Shown here one piece after another: positions 25,311 to 34,237 of a stretch of 64,000 nt of DNA (its first letter is position 1; every line of letters begins with the position of its first letter). The DNA lies in NCBI GenBank assembly GCA_049841135.1, contig JASGHK010000005.1, forward strand, positions 2,542,001-2,606,000, read 5' to 3'. Source of the stretch: JACRCT01 sp049841135. GTDB lineage: Bacteria; Myxococcota; Myxococcia; Myxococcales; UBA5297. The position numbers and the translations under genes are program-made. The notes beneath the pieces are model-generated. The model had not been told where the DNA came from, searched no databases, and saw only the letters and a program-made list of their open reading frames with translations.

Positions 25311-28067
25311 CTACGGGCGGGCGGGCGTCGCCGAATTGCGCGGAGCGAACTCGGTGAGGCGGACGAAATCGGCACCGTTGTTGTCGGTATCCGTTCCGTT
25401 GCCGGCCATCCCGTCAGTTCCGGTGGAGATCATCGTGGTGGCGTCCGAAGACGGACGAGCCTTGCGGACGATGACCCCAGCAGTCCCTGGCGCCACCGCA
25501 ATGGTCGCGCCCTCCCAGTACGACGCCGTGCCCCAGCCGACGAAGTCCACGTAGTTGGAGTTAGACGGGGCCGGCAGCGCGGGCATCGAGCCGAGCGCAG
25601 TCTTCGCCTTCCAGAGCACGAGCTGTCCTTTGTCGGCACCCACGTTGAAGTTGGTGTTGCTGACGTCCGCCAGGCTGGCGTAGGTCGCCGACGTGCTTTG
25701 GCCGACGAGGAAGTACTTGTGGGGCTGTATGACCAAAGTGGTTCCCGTTGGCGAGAGATCGACGTAGTTGGTCCAGTTCGCGACGTTGGCGTAGTTCCGG
25801 TAGAAGAGCCGGTACTGCGTCACGTCGATGGGAGAGGACGTGGGGTTGTAGAGCTCGACGAAGTCGTCCTCGTACCCTGGGCCCTGACCGCAGATCTGGC
25901 TGATGACCAGGTGGTTCGCCGTCGAGCAGCTCGTCGGCGCGTTGCAGACCGTTGCGGTGTTGTCGCCGGTGCACTGCCAGGTGCCCGCGCAGCCCGCGCT
26001 GGCGCAGGGCGTGCCGCGCGGGTTGGCGATCGCCGGTCCGCCGCACAGATCACAGCCGTTCATCGCCACCGCAGTGCAGGTCAGGGCCGTGCCCACGCAG
26101 GCCCGCTTGCTGAGACAACCCGACGCCGGGTCGTTGCAGGGCGCGCCGATGTCGGCGGCGGTGGCAGTGCCTCCGCAGGCGCCGCAGGCGTCCCTGCCGA
26201 CAGGCGCACAGGTCTTCGCGGTCCCGACGCAGGCGGTCTTGCTGAGACAGCCTGAAGCCGGGTCGGTGCAGGGCACGTTGAGGTCGGCGAGGGAGGTGGT
26301 GCCTCCGCAGGCGCCACAGACATCCTTGGCGACGGGCGTACAGGTCTTCGCGGTGCCCACGCAGGCCCACTTGCTGAGACAGCCCGAAGCCGGGTCGTTG
26401 CAGGGCGCGCCGATGTCCGCGAGGGTGGTGCTGCCTCCGCAGGCGCCGCAGGCGTCCTTGGCGACCGGCGTGCAGGTCTTCACGGTCGCGACGCAGGCCC
26501 AGCCGCTGACACAGCCCGAAGCCGGGTCGTTGCAGGGCGCGGCGAGGTCGGCGGCGGTGACCGTGCCGCCGCAGGCGCCGCAGGCGTCCTTGGGGACGGG
26601 CGTACAGGTCAAGGCCGTGCCCACACAGGCCCGCTTGCTGACACAGCCCGAAGCCGGGTCGGTGCAGGACCGCCCGATGTCGGCGGCGGTGACGGTGCCT
26701 CCGCAGGCGCCGCAGGCGTCCTTGGCGACGGGCGTGCAGGTCTTCACGGTCCCGACGCAAGCCCAGGTGCTGGAACAACCCGTGTCGGTGTCGAAGCAGG
26801 GTTTGCCGAGGTCGGCGGCGGCGGCGGTGCCTCCGCAGGCGCCGCAGGCGTCCCTGGCGACGGGCACACAGGTCTTCACGGTCCCCACGCAGGCCCACTT
26901 GCTGAGGCATCCCGAGACCGGGTCGGTGCAGTCCGCGCCGATCTCGGCGGCGGTGGTGGTTCCCCCGCAAGCGCCGCAGGCGTCCATGGCGATGTTCGGG
27001 CAGTCCACGCCCACGAGCTGGGTGTTGCAGACGTATTTCGCCTCGCAGCCCGAGAGTCCCGAGCACTTGGCGCCCACCCAGGGAACGGGGGCGCCGCCGC
27101 ACAGCCCGCACTCGTTGTAGGCCGCCTCGCCGGGGCAGGAGAGGCAGCGGCCGCCGAGGCAGGCGCGCTCCGCGCCGCACTCGTCGCGCGACAGGCAGGC
27201 GCCGCAGATGCCGTCGCGGCAGACCTGGTCGACGGGGCAGTCGGCGATCGTGCGGCAGGGGCTGCACACCTTCTCGATGCACGCCAGGCCCGCCTCGCAG
27301 TCGGCGAGCGTGGCGCAGCCCTTGCCCATCGCGCAGGGCGAGCACTTGCCGCCGCAGTCGACGTCGGTCTCGTCGCCGTCCTTGAGGTGGTCGGTGCAGG
27401 TCGCCGCCAGGCAGCGCAGGTCGATGCACACCTGCGGCGAGACGCAGTCCCCGCAGTGCAGGGTCTGGCCGCAGCCATCGTCGGCGTCGCCGCAGGCGTT
27501 GGTCGCGCAGGTCTTCGCCTCGCAGCCGCACCGGCCCTGCAGGCACTTCTGCGGCGCGGTGCAGGTGGTGGTGCAGTCGCCGCAGTGCGCGGGGTCCGCC
27601 GCGGTGTCCACGCATTTGCCGTCGCACCAGCGCTGACCCAGCAGGCACCGCTCGGTGGCGCGGCCGGTGAGCGAGACCACGTACTCCGGCGCGTTGTCGG
27701 CGTCGGACTCGATGACGTACTCGGCGCCGTCCGCGCCCTCGGCGTCGGGCGCGAGGTAGGTCAGCTCCACCATCATCTCGGCGCCCGCGGCGATCTGCGT
27801 GGCCAGCTCCTGGGCCGAGAACGCCGAGCGCTTGTCGTTGCGCACGTAGCCGCGCGTGACGTGCAGGGTGGTGCTGCCGGTGTTGGTGACCGACAGCGTC
27901 AGCGCCTTGGACTCTCCGGCCTCGAGCTGGCCGAAGTCGAGCGAGAGCGGCTCCACCGCGATGGTGGAGTGCGTGCGCTGCGTGCCGTACCCGTCATTGC
28001 AGGAGGCGAGCAGGAGCAGCGACAGCAGGCAGAGGGCGGACGAGGAAGAACGAGCAGAGAGAGGCAA
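25311..28067 (-). CDS. Large Cys-rich repeat lipoprotein with lamin-tail-like C-terminus
   Basis: The 918-residue product has a lipoprotein signal (LLSLLLLASC). Residues about 30-145 form an ASH/MSP-like beta domain (LSLDFGQLEAGESKALTLSVTNTGSTT). A Cys-rich zone follows, then 8-9 tandem repeats of about 44 residues (132 bp at 26056-27000) of the form DACGACGGT...IG.PC.DPASGC.SK.ACVGT.KTC.PVAK. The last about 200 residues are a lamin-tail-like domain (HLVISQICGQGPGYEDDFVELYNPT, VDFVGWG, EFAPRNSATP), a fold common in bacterial surface proteins. It is probably displayed outside the cell. The repeats are nearly identical at DNA level, so copy number could vary. Confidence 0.85.
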   Translation of the reverse strand: MPLSARSSSSALCLLSLLLLASCNDGYGTQRTHSTIAVEPLSLDFGQLEAGESKALTLSVTNTGSTTLHVTRGYVRNDKRSAFSAQELATQIAAGAEMMVELTYLAPDAEGADGAEYVIESDADNAPEYVVSLTGRATERCLLGQRWCDGKCVDTAADPAHCGDCTTTCTAPQKCLQGRCGCEAKTCATNACGDADDGCGQTLHCGDCVSPQVCIDLRCLAATCTDHLKDGDETDVDCGGKCSPCAMGKGCATLADCEAGLACIEKVCSPCRTIADCPVDQVCRDGICGACLSRDECGAERACLGGRCLSCPGEAAYNECGLCGGAPVPWVGAKCSGLSGCEAKYVCNTQLVGVDCPNIAMDACGACGGTTTAAEIGADCTDPVSGCLSKWACVGTVKTCVPVARDACGACGGTAAAADLGKPCFDTDTGCSSTWACVGTVKTCTPVAKDACGACGGTVTAADIGRSCTDPASGCVSKRACVGTALTCTPVPKDACGACGGTVTAADLAAPCNDPASGCVSGWACVATVKTCTPVAKDACGACGGSTTLADIGAPCNDPASGCLSKWACVGTAKTCTPVAKDVCGACGGTTSLADLNVPCTDPASGCLSKTACVGTAKTCAPVGRDACGACGGTATAADIGAPCNDPASGCLSKRACVGTALTCTAVAMNGCDLCGGPAIANPRGTPCASAGCAGTWQCTGDNTATVCNAPTSCSTANHLVISQICGQGPGYEDDFVELYNPTSSPIDVTQYRLFYRNYANVANWTNYVDLSPTGTTLVIQPHKYFLVGQSTSATYASLADVSNTNFNVGADKGQLVLWKAKTALGSMPALPAPSNSNYVDFVGWGTASYWEGATIAVAPGTAGVIVRKARPSSDATTMISTGTDGMAGNGTDTDNNGADFVRLTEFAPRNSATPARP

Positions 28068-28310
28068 GGGGGCGCTCCTTGAAGCCGGCCAGATTCGGGA
28101 GTGTACCGGGCGCTGGGTCTCCTGCCGAGGACTCAGCCGACCTCATCGAGTGCCTCGAGCCGGGCCGATTCGGCGACGCGGGCGTCTGGAGGACTCCCCT
28201 GGACGTGGGGTGCGCGGCGCAAGTCCTCGGCATCCGCAGGGATTTCTCTGGCGCCCGGACCAGCGCGGCAAAGGCCCCCGGGATCTCCGGATGGCTACGT
28301 TCCGGCTGCC

Positions 28311-29867
28311 TTGACCGCCTCCCAGCCCGCCCGCGCAGGCCGCCCGCCCACCAACAAGTGGCTCGTCACCGTCTCGGTGACCTTCGGGACGCTGATGGGG
28401 ACCATCGACGCGTCGATCGTCAACGTCGCCCTGCCGCACATGCGTGGCTCGGTCGGCGCGACGCTCGAGGAGATCACCTGGGTCGTCACCGGCTTCGTCA
28501 TCGCCACGGTGATCGTGATGCCGCTGACCGCGTTCCTGGGGCGCTTCTTCGGGCAGAAGCGGGTCTACCTCGTCAGCCTGGCGCTCTTCGTCGCCGGCTC
28601 CATGCTCTGCGGCACCGCCCGCTCGCTGGCCGAGCTGGTCGCCTTCCGCGCGCTCCAGGGGCTGGGCGCGGGCGCGCTCCAGCCCACCGAGCAGGCGATC
28701 CTGCGGCAGACCTTCCCGCCGGAGGAGCAGGGGATGGCGATGGCGCTGTTCGCGATGGCGGTGATGATCGGCCCGGCGGTCGGCCCCACGCTGGGCGGCT
28801 TCATCGTCGACAACTACAGCTGGCCCTGGATCTTCTACGTCAACCTACCGGTGGGCCTGCTGGGCCTGTTCATGGTCTCGCGCTTCGTGCACGAGCCCGA
28901 GGACGTCCGGCAGGCGCTGCGCGAGCAGGCCGCGGCGCAGCGCAAGAACCTGGACTGGCAGGGCATCGCCTTGATGTGCGTCGGCCTCGGCGGGCTCCAG
29001 TTCGTGCTGGAGGAGGGCCAGCGCTACGACTGGTTCGAGTCCTCGACCATCGGCGCCACGAGCCTGGTCGCGGCCTTCGCCCTCGCCGCCTTCGCCGTGC
29101 GCGAGCTGACGGCGCCGGCGCCGGCGGTCAACCTGCGGCTCTTCAAGGACAAGGTCTTCCTCTCCGGCACGCTCATCGGCGCGGTGATGTTCGCGATGCT
29201 GATGGCGAACATGTTCCTCCTGCCGGTGTTCATGCAGACCCTGCTCGGCTTCACCGCGCTGCAGTCGGGCCTCGCGCTGATGCCGCGCGTGCTGGTGATG
29301 ATGGTCTTCACGCCGGTCGTCGGCCGGATCTACAACCGGGTCTCGCCGCGCCTGCTGGTCGGCTTCGGCATCGCCGCGTTCGCGGTCGGCGCCTGGCAGA
29401 TGAGCCACTTCACCGCGGCGACGTCCATGCGGCAGATCATCTCCGCGATCATGATCCAGGGCCTGGGCTTCAGCTGCCTGTTCGTCCCGCTGACCACGGT
29501 GGCGCTCACCACCATCGAGCGCGCGCGGCTCACCGACGCCACCGGCCTCAACTCGCTCTTCCGGCAGATCGGCGGGTCGGTGGGGCTGGCCGTCTTCGCC
29601 ACCTTGCTCGTGCGCTACTCCACGCAGGCGCGCGCGGGTCTGGTGCCGCACCTGAGCCGGACCGACCCGCGGGTGGCCGAGCGGGTCTCTGGGCCCAAGG
29701 GGGTGCTCGCGCTGCAGGGCCTGGTGGAGCAGCAGGCCGCAGTCCTCTCCTTCGAGAAGCTCTTCCTTCTCTCGGGCGTCCTCTTCCTGTGCGTGCTGCC
29801 GCTGTTGTACCTGCTTCGCGCGGACCACCCCGGGGCGGGACGGCCCGCGCCGGTGGCGGAGCACTGA
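28311..29867 (+). CDS. DHA2-family MFS drug exporter (EmrB/QacA-type)
   Basis: The product has about 518 residues and some 14 hydrophobic helices. DHA2 signatures are clear: TLMGTIDASIVNVALPHM (motif D1-like in helix 1), LAELVAFRALQGLGAG, GPAVGPTLGGFIVDNYSWPWIFYVNLPVG (motif C plus the WRW-like turn). It works with a periplasmic adaptor in a tripartite pump to export drugs or lipophilic metabolites. No ATG precedes helix 1 in frame; the TTG at 28311 is the best available start, but its Shine-Dalgarno sequence is weak, so the exact N-terminus is uncertain. The adaptor gene follows after a 9-base gap. No TolC-like partner is present here. Confidence 0.9.
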   Translation: MTASQPARAGRPPTNKWLVTVSVTFGTLMGTIDASIVNVALPHMRGSVGATLEEITWVVTGFVIATVIVMPLTAFLGRFFGQKRVYLVSLALFVAGSMLCGTARSLAELVAFRALQGLGAGALQPTEQAILRQTFPPEEQGMAMALFAMAVMIGPAVGPTLGGFIVDNYSWPWIFYVNLPVGLLGLFMVSRFVHEPEDVRQALREQAAAQRKNLDWQGIALMCVGLGGLQFVLEEGQRYDWFESSTIGATSLVAAFALAAFAVRELTAPAPAVNLRLFKDKVFLSGTLIGAVMFAMLMANMFLLPVFMQTLLGFTALQSGLALMPRVLVMMVFTPVVGRIYNRVSPRLLVGFGIAAFAVGAWQMSHFTAATSMRQIISAIMIQGLGFSCLFVPLTTVALTTIERARLTDATGLNSLFRQIGGSVGLAVFATLLVRYSTQARAGLVPHLSRTDPRVAERVSGPKGVLALQGLVEQQAAVLSFEKLFLLSGVLFLCVLPLLYLLRADHPGAGRPAPVAEH

Positions 29868-29876
29868 GCCCGAGCG

Positions 29877-31121
29877 ATGAGCGACCACCCCCACGATGCG
29901 CCCGCTCCCGCTCCTGCCGGTCCCGCGGCGCGGCGGCGCCTGCGCGACCGGATGCCTCGCTTCTCGCGTCGCCGGCCATTCCTGGTGCTGGGCGGGTTGG
30001 CCGCGCTGGTCGCGCTGGGCGTCACCGTCTACCTCGTGGCCACGGCGGGCCAGGAGTCGACGGACGACGCGCAGGTCGACGCCGACGTGGTGGCGCTGGC
30101 GCCGCGCGTCTCCGGGCTCGTGCTGCGCCTGCGGGTCCACGAGAACGAGCGCGTGAGGCGCGGCCAGCTGCTGCTGGAGATCGACGACGCGGACTACGCC
30201 GCGAAGGTGAGCGAGGCCGAGGCGGCGCTGCAGACGGCGCAGGCGCAGGCGGAGGCGGCCGGGCACCAGGTCGCGGTGGCGCAGGCCACGGCGCAGGGCG
30301 GGCTGTCGTCGGCGCAGGCCGAGGTCGCCGGCTCGTCGGTGCAGGTCGACGCGTCGCGGGCGCAGGCGCGGGCGGCGCGAGCGGGGCTGCGCAAGGCGGA
30401 GGCGGACCGCCGCAAGGCGCGGACGGACCTCGAGCGCACGCAGCGGCTGCGGGAAGGCGGCGCGGCGACGCAGCAGCAGCTGGACAACGCCCAGGAGGCG
30501 CTGGAGTCCGCGCAGGCGGCGGTGGCCCAGCGCCAGGCCGAGGCGGCGGCCGCCGAGGAGGGGGCGCGAGTGGCGCAGACCGGCGTCGCGCAGGCGCAGG
30601 GCAAGCTGGCGCAGTCCTCGCCGGCCGAGGCGCAGATCGCCATCGCCGAGGCGAACGCGCGGCTGGCCCAGGCTCGGGCCGCCGGCGCCCAGGCAGCGCT
30701 GAACCTGGCGCGGCTGCAGTGGTCGTACACGCGGGTCTACGCACCGGCCGACGGCGTGGTCAGCGAGCTGTCGGCGCGCGAAGGGCAGCTCGCGCAGGCC
30801 GGGCAGCCGGTGGCGATGGTGGTGCCGGACGGGAGCTACGTGGTGGCGAACTTCAAGGAGACGCAGATCGGCCGGATGCGCCCGGGGCAGCGGGCGACGG
30901 TGAAGGTCGACGCCTTCGGCGGCCGCAAGTTCGAGGGCCGCGTGGAGAGCCTCTCCGGCGGCACCGGCGCGCGCTTCTCCATCCTGCCGCCCGAGAACGC
31001 CACCGGGAACTTCGTGAAGGTGGTCCAGCGCGTGCCGGTGCGCATCGCTTGGGTCCGGCCGCCGGACGTGCCGCTGCGCGCGGGGCTCTCGACCAACGTC
31101 ACGGTGTTCGTCGACCCTTGA
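29877..31121 (+). CDS. HlyD/EmrA-type efflux periplasmic adaptor
   Basis: The 414-residue membrane-fusion protein has one N-terminal membrane helix (FLVLGGLAALVALGVTVYLVA) and a biotinyl-lipoyl half-motif VDADVVALAPRVSGLVLRLRVHENERVRRGQLL. A long Ala/Gln coiled-coil hairpin of some 150 residues follows, then the second lipoyl half YTRVYAPADGVVSELSAREGQ and a beta-barrel reaching GLSTNVTVFVDP. It bridges the DHA2 exporter just upstream to an outer-membrane channel. The pair forms a two-gene efflux operon. The unusually long Ala/Gln coiled coil makes the DNA repetitive (GCGCAGGC-like). Confidence 0.92.
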   Translation: MSDHPHDAPAPAPAGPAARRRLRDRMPRFSRRRPFLVLGGLAALVALGVTVYLVATAGQESTDDAQVDADVVALAPRVSGLVLRLRVHENERVRRGQLLLEIDDADYAAKVSEAEAALQTAQAQAEAAGHQVAVAQATAQGGLSSAQAEVAGSSVQVDASRAQARAARAGLRKAEADRRKARTDLERTQRLREGGAATQQQLDNAQEALESAQAAVAQRQAEAAAAEEGARVAQTGVAQAQGKLAQSSPAEAQIAIAEANARLAQARAAGAQAALNLARLQWSYTRVYAPADGVVSELSAREGQLAQAGQPVAMVVPDGSYVVANFKETQIGRMRPGQRATVKVDAFGGRKFEGRVESLSGGTGARFSILPPENATGNFVKVVQRVPVRIAWVRPPDVPLRAGLSTNVTVFVDP

Positions 31122-31219
31122 GGCTTCGGCCGGCGCTTCACCTTCGGGTCGGGTCAGGCCTGCTGTGCCCGAGGTCCGGTCCGGGTCGCCGGGGTTGGAC
31201 ACGCTTCTGATCCGCCAAG

Positions 31220-31270
31220 GTCGCCAAGGGACCAAGGTCGCCAAGAACTGCCTGGGTCCTCCTTGGCGAC
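31220..31270 (+). terminator. Inverted repeat between the convergent efflux and caspase operons
   Basis: GTCGCCAAGG (31220-31229) and CCTTGGCGAC (31261-31270) are perfect inverted copies, and a partial second copy (CCAAGGTCGCCAAG) lies between. They sit between the end of the efflux operon and the end of the caspase-like gene, where a bidirectional terminator is expected. No T-run is present. Confidence 0.4.
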
Positions 31271-31281
31271 GTCGTACCGTA

Positions 31282-31306
31282 CCCGAAGCCCGAAGCCCGA
31301 AGCCCG
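31282..31306. repeat. CCCGAAG heptamer repeat (3 copies)
   Basis: Three head-to-tail copies of CCCGAAG plus CCCGT, just after the stop of the caspase-like gene. The same heptamer makes up the 57905-57995 array, so the unit recurs in intergenic DNA of this genome. Confidence 0.6.
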
Positions 31307-32948
31307 TCACCGGCCGCCCAGCGGCACGAGCACGCCCGCCTGCACGGAGCCCGCGAGCCCGGCGTGGAGCGCGTCGTCCGCGTAGGCGACCCCGGTGGCC
31401 CAGCGAACCCCGAGCCCGCCGCGGACCTCCAGGGCCGGATGCAGCGGGACGGGCAGCGGGATGAGCAGCCTCGCCCCTCCCCCGACCCACGCCGTGAAGG
31501 ACGTGCGCCGCGCCCCCGAGCTCCAATGGCCCCACTGCAGCGCCGGGGCGGCCTGCGCCTCCAGGTCCAGTCGGACGTGGCCGAGGTCGAACCCGTACCC
31601 CGCTGCGAAGAAGAGATTTGCCTCGAGCACCTCATACGACCAGGACGGGAAGGCCCGCGCTCCGCGCCCGAGCCCCAGCAGCACGGCCAGATCGAGAGGG
31701 CCGCGCACCAGCGAGAGGCCTGCGCCCACGCCATGCCCCGCGACCAGCAGGTTCTCCTCCGCAGCCTGGAAGCGGTAGCCGAGCCCCAGCGACAGCTCCG
31801 ACCTGGGCACCGACTCCACCGCGGCGATGCCCACGAGCTCGCCCTTGCTGCGGATGGCCTGGTCGGCGAAGCCCGGCGCATGCGGGCGCGGGCCCAGCCC
31901 CTCCGGCGCGAGGAGGATCGCCTGGCCGGGCACGAGGGAGAGCTGTCGGGAGACTCCCGCCTCGCTCGGCCCCAGCCGGCTGAGCGAGACCTGGCCCGCC
32001 CACACCGCCACGTCCAGCGGCGTCCCCTTGGCCTTCACCACCTTCTCCACCAGCGCCGACTGCTCGTAGTTCAAGAGGAAGCTGCCCTCGAGCTCGGCGT
32101 GGAAGCGCAGCGTCGCCTCCCGGGTCCTGGGGAAGCTGAAGTACAGCGGCCCACCGGCCTTGAGGTTGCGGATCACCCGCTCCGGCGTCTGGCGTCGGCC
32201 GTAGCGGGCCGCGTGCGCGGCGGTCCGCCGGCGGGCGAATTCCCACATGCTCTCGAGCGTGATGCCCACCCCGTCCGGCTGCGCGGCGGTGAACGACTCG
32301 GTGAAGAAGTGCGTGAACAGCCCGCCCAGCTGCTCGTCCTCGTAGCTCAGCTCGCCGGGCCGGGAGGAGACGAACCACATCGTGCCCTCGGCATCGAGGA
32401 CCTCCTTGGGCAGCTCCGCGATGGGGTTGAAGCCGGGCGTCGCGACCGCGCCCTTCTCCTTCAGCGCCTCCCAGTCGAACGCGCCCGACTGGCACGCGTC
32501 GAAGACCCCCACCGTCAGCGTCGCGTCCATCTCCCGGACCATCGCCGAAGAATCGCTGCCCGCGAGCGGCTCCCCCGGCGTCAGCAGCCGGCCGGCGAGA
32601 CCGTGGCCGGTGAAGAAGAAGGCGAAGAGGCTGGGCAGCCGTCCCAGCTCCTGCACGTCGCGCCGGTGCCGGGCGGCGAGACGATGCGCGGCCGCGAGGA
32701 CCGCCGCCCGGTCCCCGCCGACGACCAGCTCGACCCGCTCGGCATCGAAGTTGGCGTAGCGCACCAGGTGCTCACGGAGCGCCCGGGCCTCGAGGCTCCG
32801 CGTGCTGCAGCGGCTCGAGCTGGACCTCCGCCGCCCGGCCGACGTTGTTGCCCACGATCAGCGCGTAGCGGGCGCTCGACCCCGCCCAGGCCGGCGCCGC
32901 GGCGAACGCGGCCATCAAGACCAGCCCCTGCACCCGCCACCTGCTCAT
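31307..32948 (-). CDS. Secreted caspase-like (peptidase C14) protein with beta-barrel-like tail (one frameshift)
   Basis: The ATG at 32948 overlaps the anti-sigma stop (ATGA). A signal peptide (VLMAAFAAAPAWA) is followed by SSARYALIVGNNVGRAAEVQL, the opening of metacaspase-like domains. The frame breaks near 32795-32805 and resumes as ARALREHLVRYANF. The catalytic dyad is present: His in FAFFFTGHGLAG and Cys in TVGVFDACQSGAFDW. After about 330 residues comes a region of alternating strands (LSLGLGYRFQAAEENLLVAGHGVGAGLSLVRG to VQAGVLVPLGGR) that looks like an outer-membrane barrel. It is the last gene of the sigma/anti-sigma operon and is a candidate effector. The frameshift needs checking. 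Confidence 0.82.
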
Positions 32949-33686
32949 CGCCGCACTCCGATGACCTGCGCCCCCTCGATATCGCCCGTGCCCAGCTGGC
33001 AGCCCTTCCGACCGCGAACCATCTTCTGTACCGCGGCGGTCGCGCGCTCTGCGCCGAGCGGCTCGCGGGTGAAGAAGCCGACCACCCACTCGCAGCCATG
33101 GCCCGCGCGGATCTCCGCGCCGTCCGGGACCCCGCACCTCGGTCCCCGCGGGGGACGGCTGCGGGGGCTTGTCGCCGGTGGGGTGAAGCACCACCGCCTC
33201 GGCCTCGTCGGCGTAGAGGATGTGCAGGTAGCCGGGCTGCTCCGCCGTGTAGAAGAAGCCCAGTCGGTCGCCCTCGCGCAGCTCCACGCCCTCGAACGCG
33301 CGGAAGACCTCGGCGCCCCGCTGGACCGCGACCAGGAGCTGCCAGGAACCCTTGGGCACCAGCCGCGGCTCGGTCCCGGGCCGCACCAGCAGCAGCAGTG
33401 CCGCCGCGGCGCCGGCCAGCCCTGCCACCAGCGCCGCGGGCCTCCACCGGAACCAGGCCCGGCGCACGGGGAGGGCGTCGTCCCAGGCCTGGCGGGCGGG
33501 GCCGAGGGCCGCGAGGTCCGCCCGGCAGTCGGCGCACGCCGCGAGGTGCGGCTCGAAGGCGGTCCGCTCCGCCGCGTCCATCTCGCCGGCGGCGTACCGC
33601 GCCAGCTCGGCCTCGCGGGCGCAGCGGCCTGCGTCGGCAGCGGCGAGCGCGTGAGGCAGCAGCTCCTCCAGGTCGCGTTCGTTCAT
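32945..33686 (-). CDS. Zf-HC2 membrane anti-sigma factor with sensor/DUF4384-like extracytoplasmic part (one frameshift)
   Basis: The start ATG at 33686 overlaps the sigma stop. The N-terminus is an anti-sigma zinc-finger domain with H-x3-C-x2-C (EPHLAACADCRADLAAL). One membrane helix follows (ALVAGLAGAAAALLLLVRPG), then an extracytoplasmic domain (QLLVAVQRGAEVFRAFEGVELREGDRLGFFYTAEQPGYLHILYADEAEAVVLHPTGD). The frame breaks near 33130-33140 and the true C-terminus reads DGAEIRAGHGCEWVVGFFTREPLGAE. It should hold the co-transcribed sigma factor inactive until a surface cue arrives. The gene ends by overlapping the caspase-like start. Confidence 0.85.
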
Positions 33687-34237
33687 GGGCGGCCCTCCAG
33701 GCACTGCCTCAGGGCGGCGAGCGACTTCGCCAGCACCCGCCCCACGTGCTGCTTGGTGAAGCCGAGCTCCGAGCCGATCTGCTCCTGCGTCATCCCGTGG
33801 GAGAAGCGCAGCCGGACCATCTGGCGGGAGCGGGGGCGCAGCGCCCCCAGGCAGTCGCGCAGCTGCAGCGCGAGCCGCCGCCGCTCCGACTCCTCGACCA
33901 GCACCGACTCCGCGCCTGGGCGCGCGTCGGGCAGCCGCTCGGGCAGCTCATCGTGGCGCGCCCGCAGCTCCTGGACCCGCCCCGCCCGCCGCACCGCCAT
34001 CAGCCGCAAGTACGCGGGCAAGGCCTCGAGGCTGCGCAGGGACCCGACGTGCGAGACGAGGAAGTCGGTCCACAGATCCTCGGCGACCTCCTCGGCGAGC
34101 GCCTCGTCGCGCAGGATGGACCGGCAGACCGCCAGCGCGCGCGGGAACACCTGGCTGCGCAGCTCGCGCTGCGCGCCGGGCTCCCGGGCCTTCACCCGCG
34201 TCAGCAGATCGCCGGCCATCCACTCCACTTCCGTCAC
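33683..34237 (-). CDS. ECF-like sigma-70 family RNA polymerase sigma factor
   Basis: The 184-residue product starts at a GTG (34237) that overlaps the upstream gene's stop (GTGA). Region 2 covers FPRALAVCRSILRDEALAEEVAEDLWTDFLV. Region 4 carries the helix-turn-helix LRFSHGMTQEQIGSELGFTKQHVGRVLAKSLAALR. Length and two-domain plan fit ECF sigma factors. The directly following zf-HC2 gene is its expected anti-sigma factor. Targets likely include this operon itself, although I could not pick out a confident -35/-10 pair upstream of 37256. Confidence 0.88.
   Translation of the reverse strand: MTEVEWMAGDLLTRVKAREPGAQRELRSQVFPRALAVCRSILRDEALAEEVAEDLWTDFLVSHVGSLRSLEALPAYLRLMAVRRAGRVQELRARHDELPERLPDARPGAESVLVEESERRRLALQLRDCLGALRPRSRQMVRLRFSHGMTQEQIGSELGFTKQHVGRVLAKSLAALRQCLEGRP

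Noticed and set aside
26056..27000. Regular 132-bp repeats that look like an array
   Set aside because: They lie in frame in a Cys-rich coding repeat, with no unique spacers; not a CRISPR.
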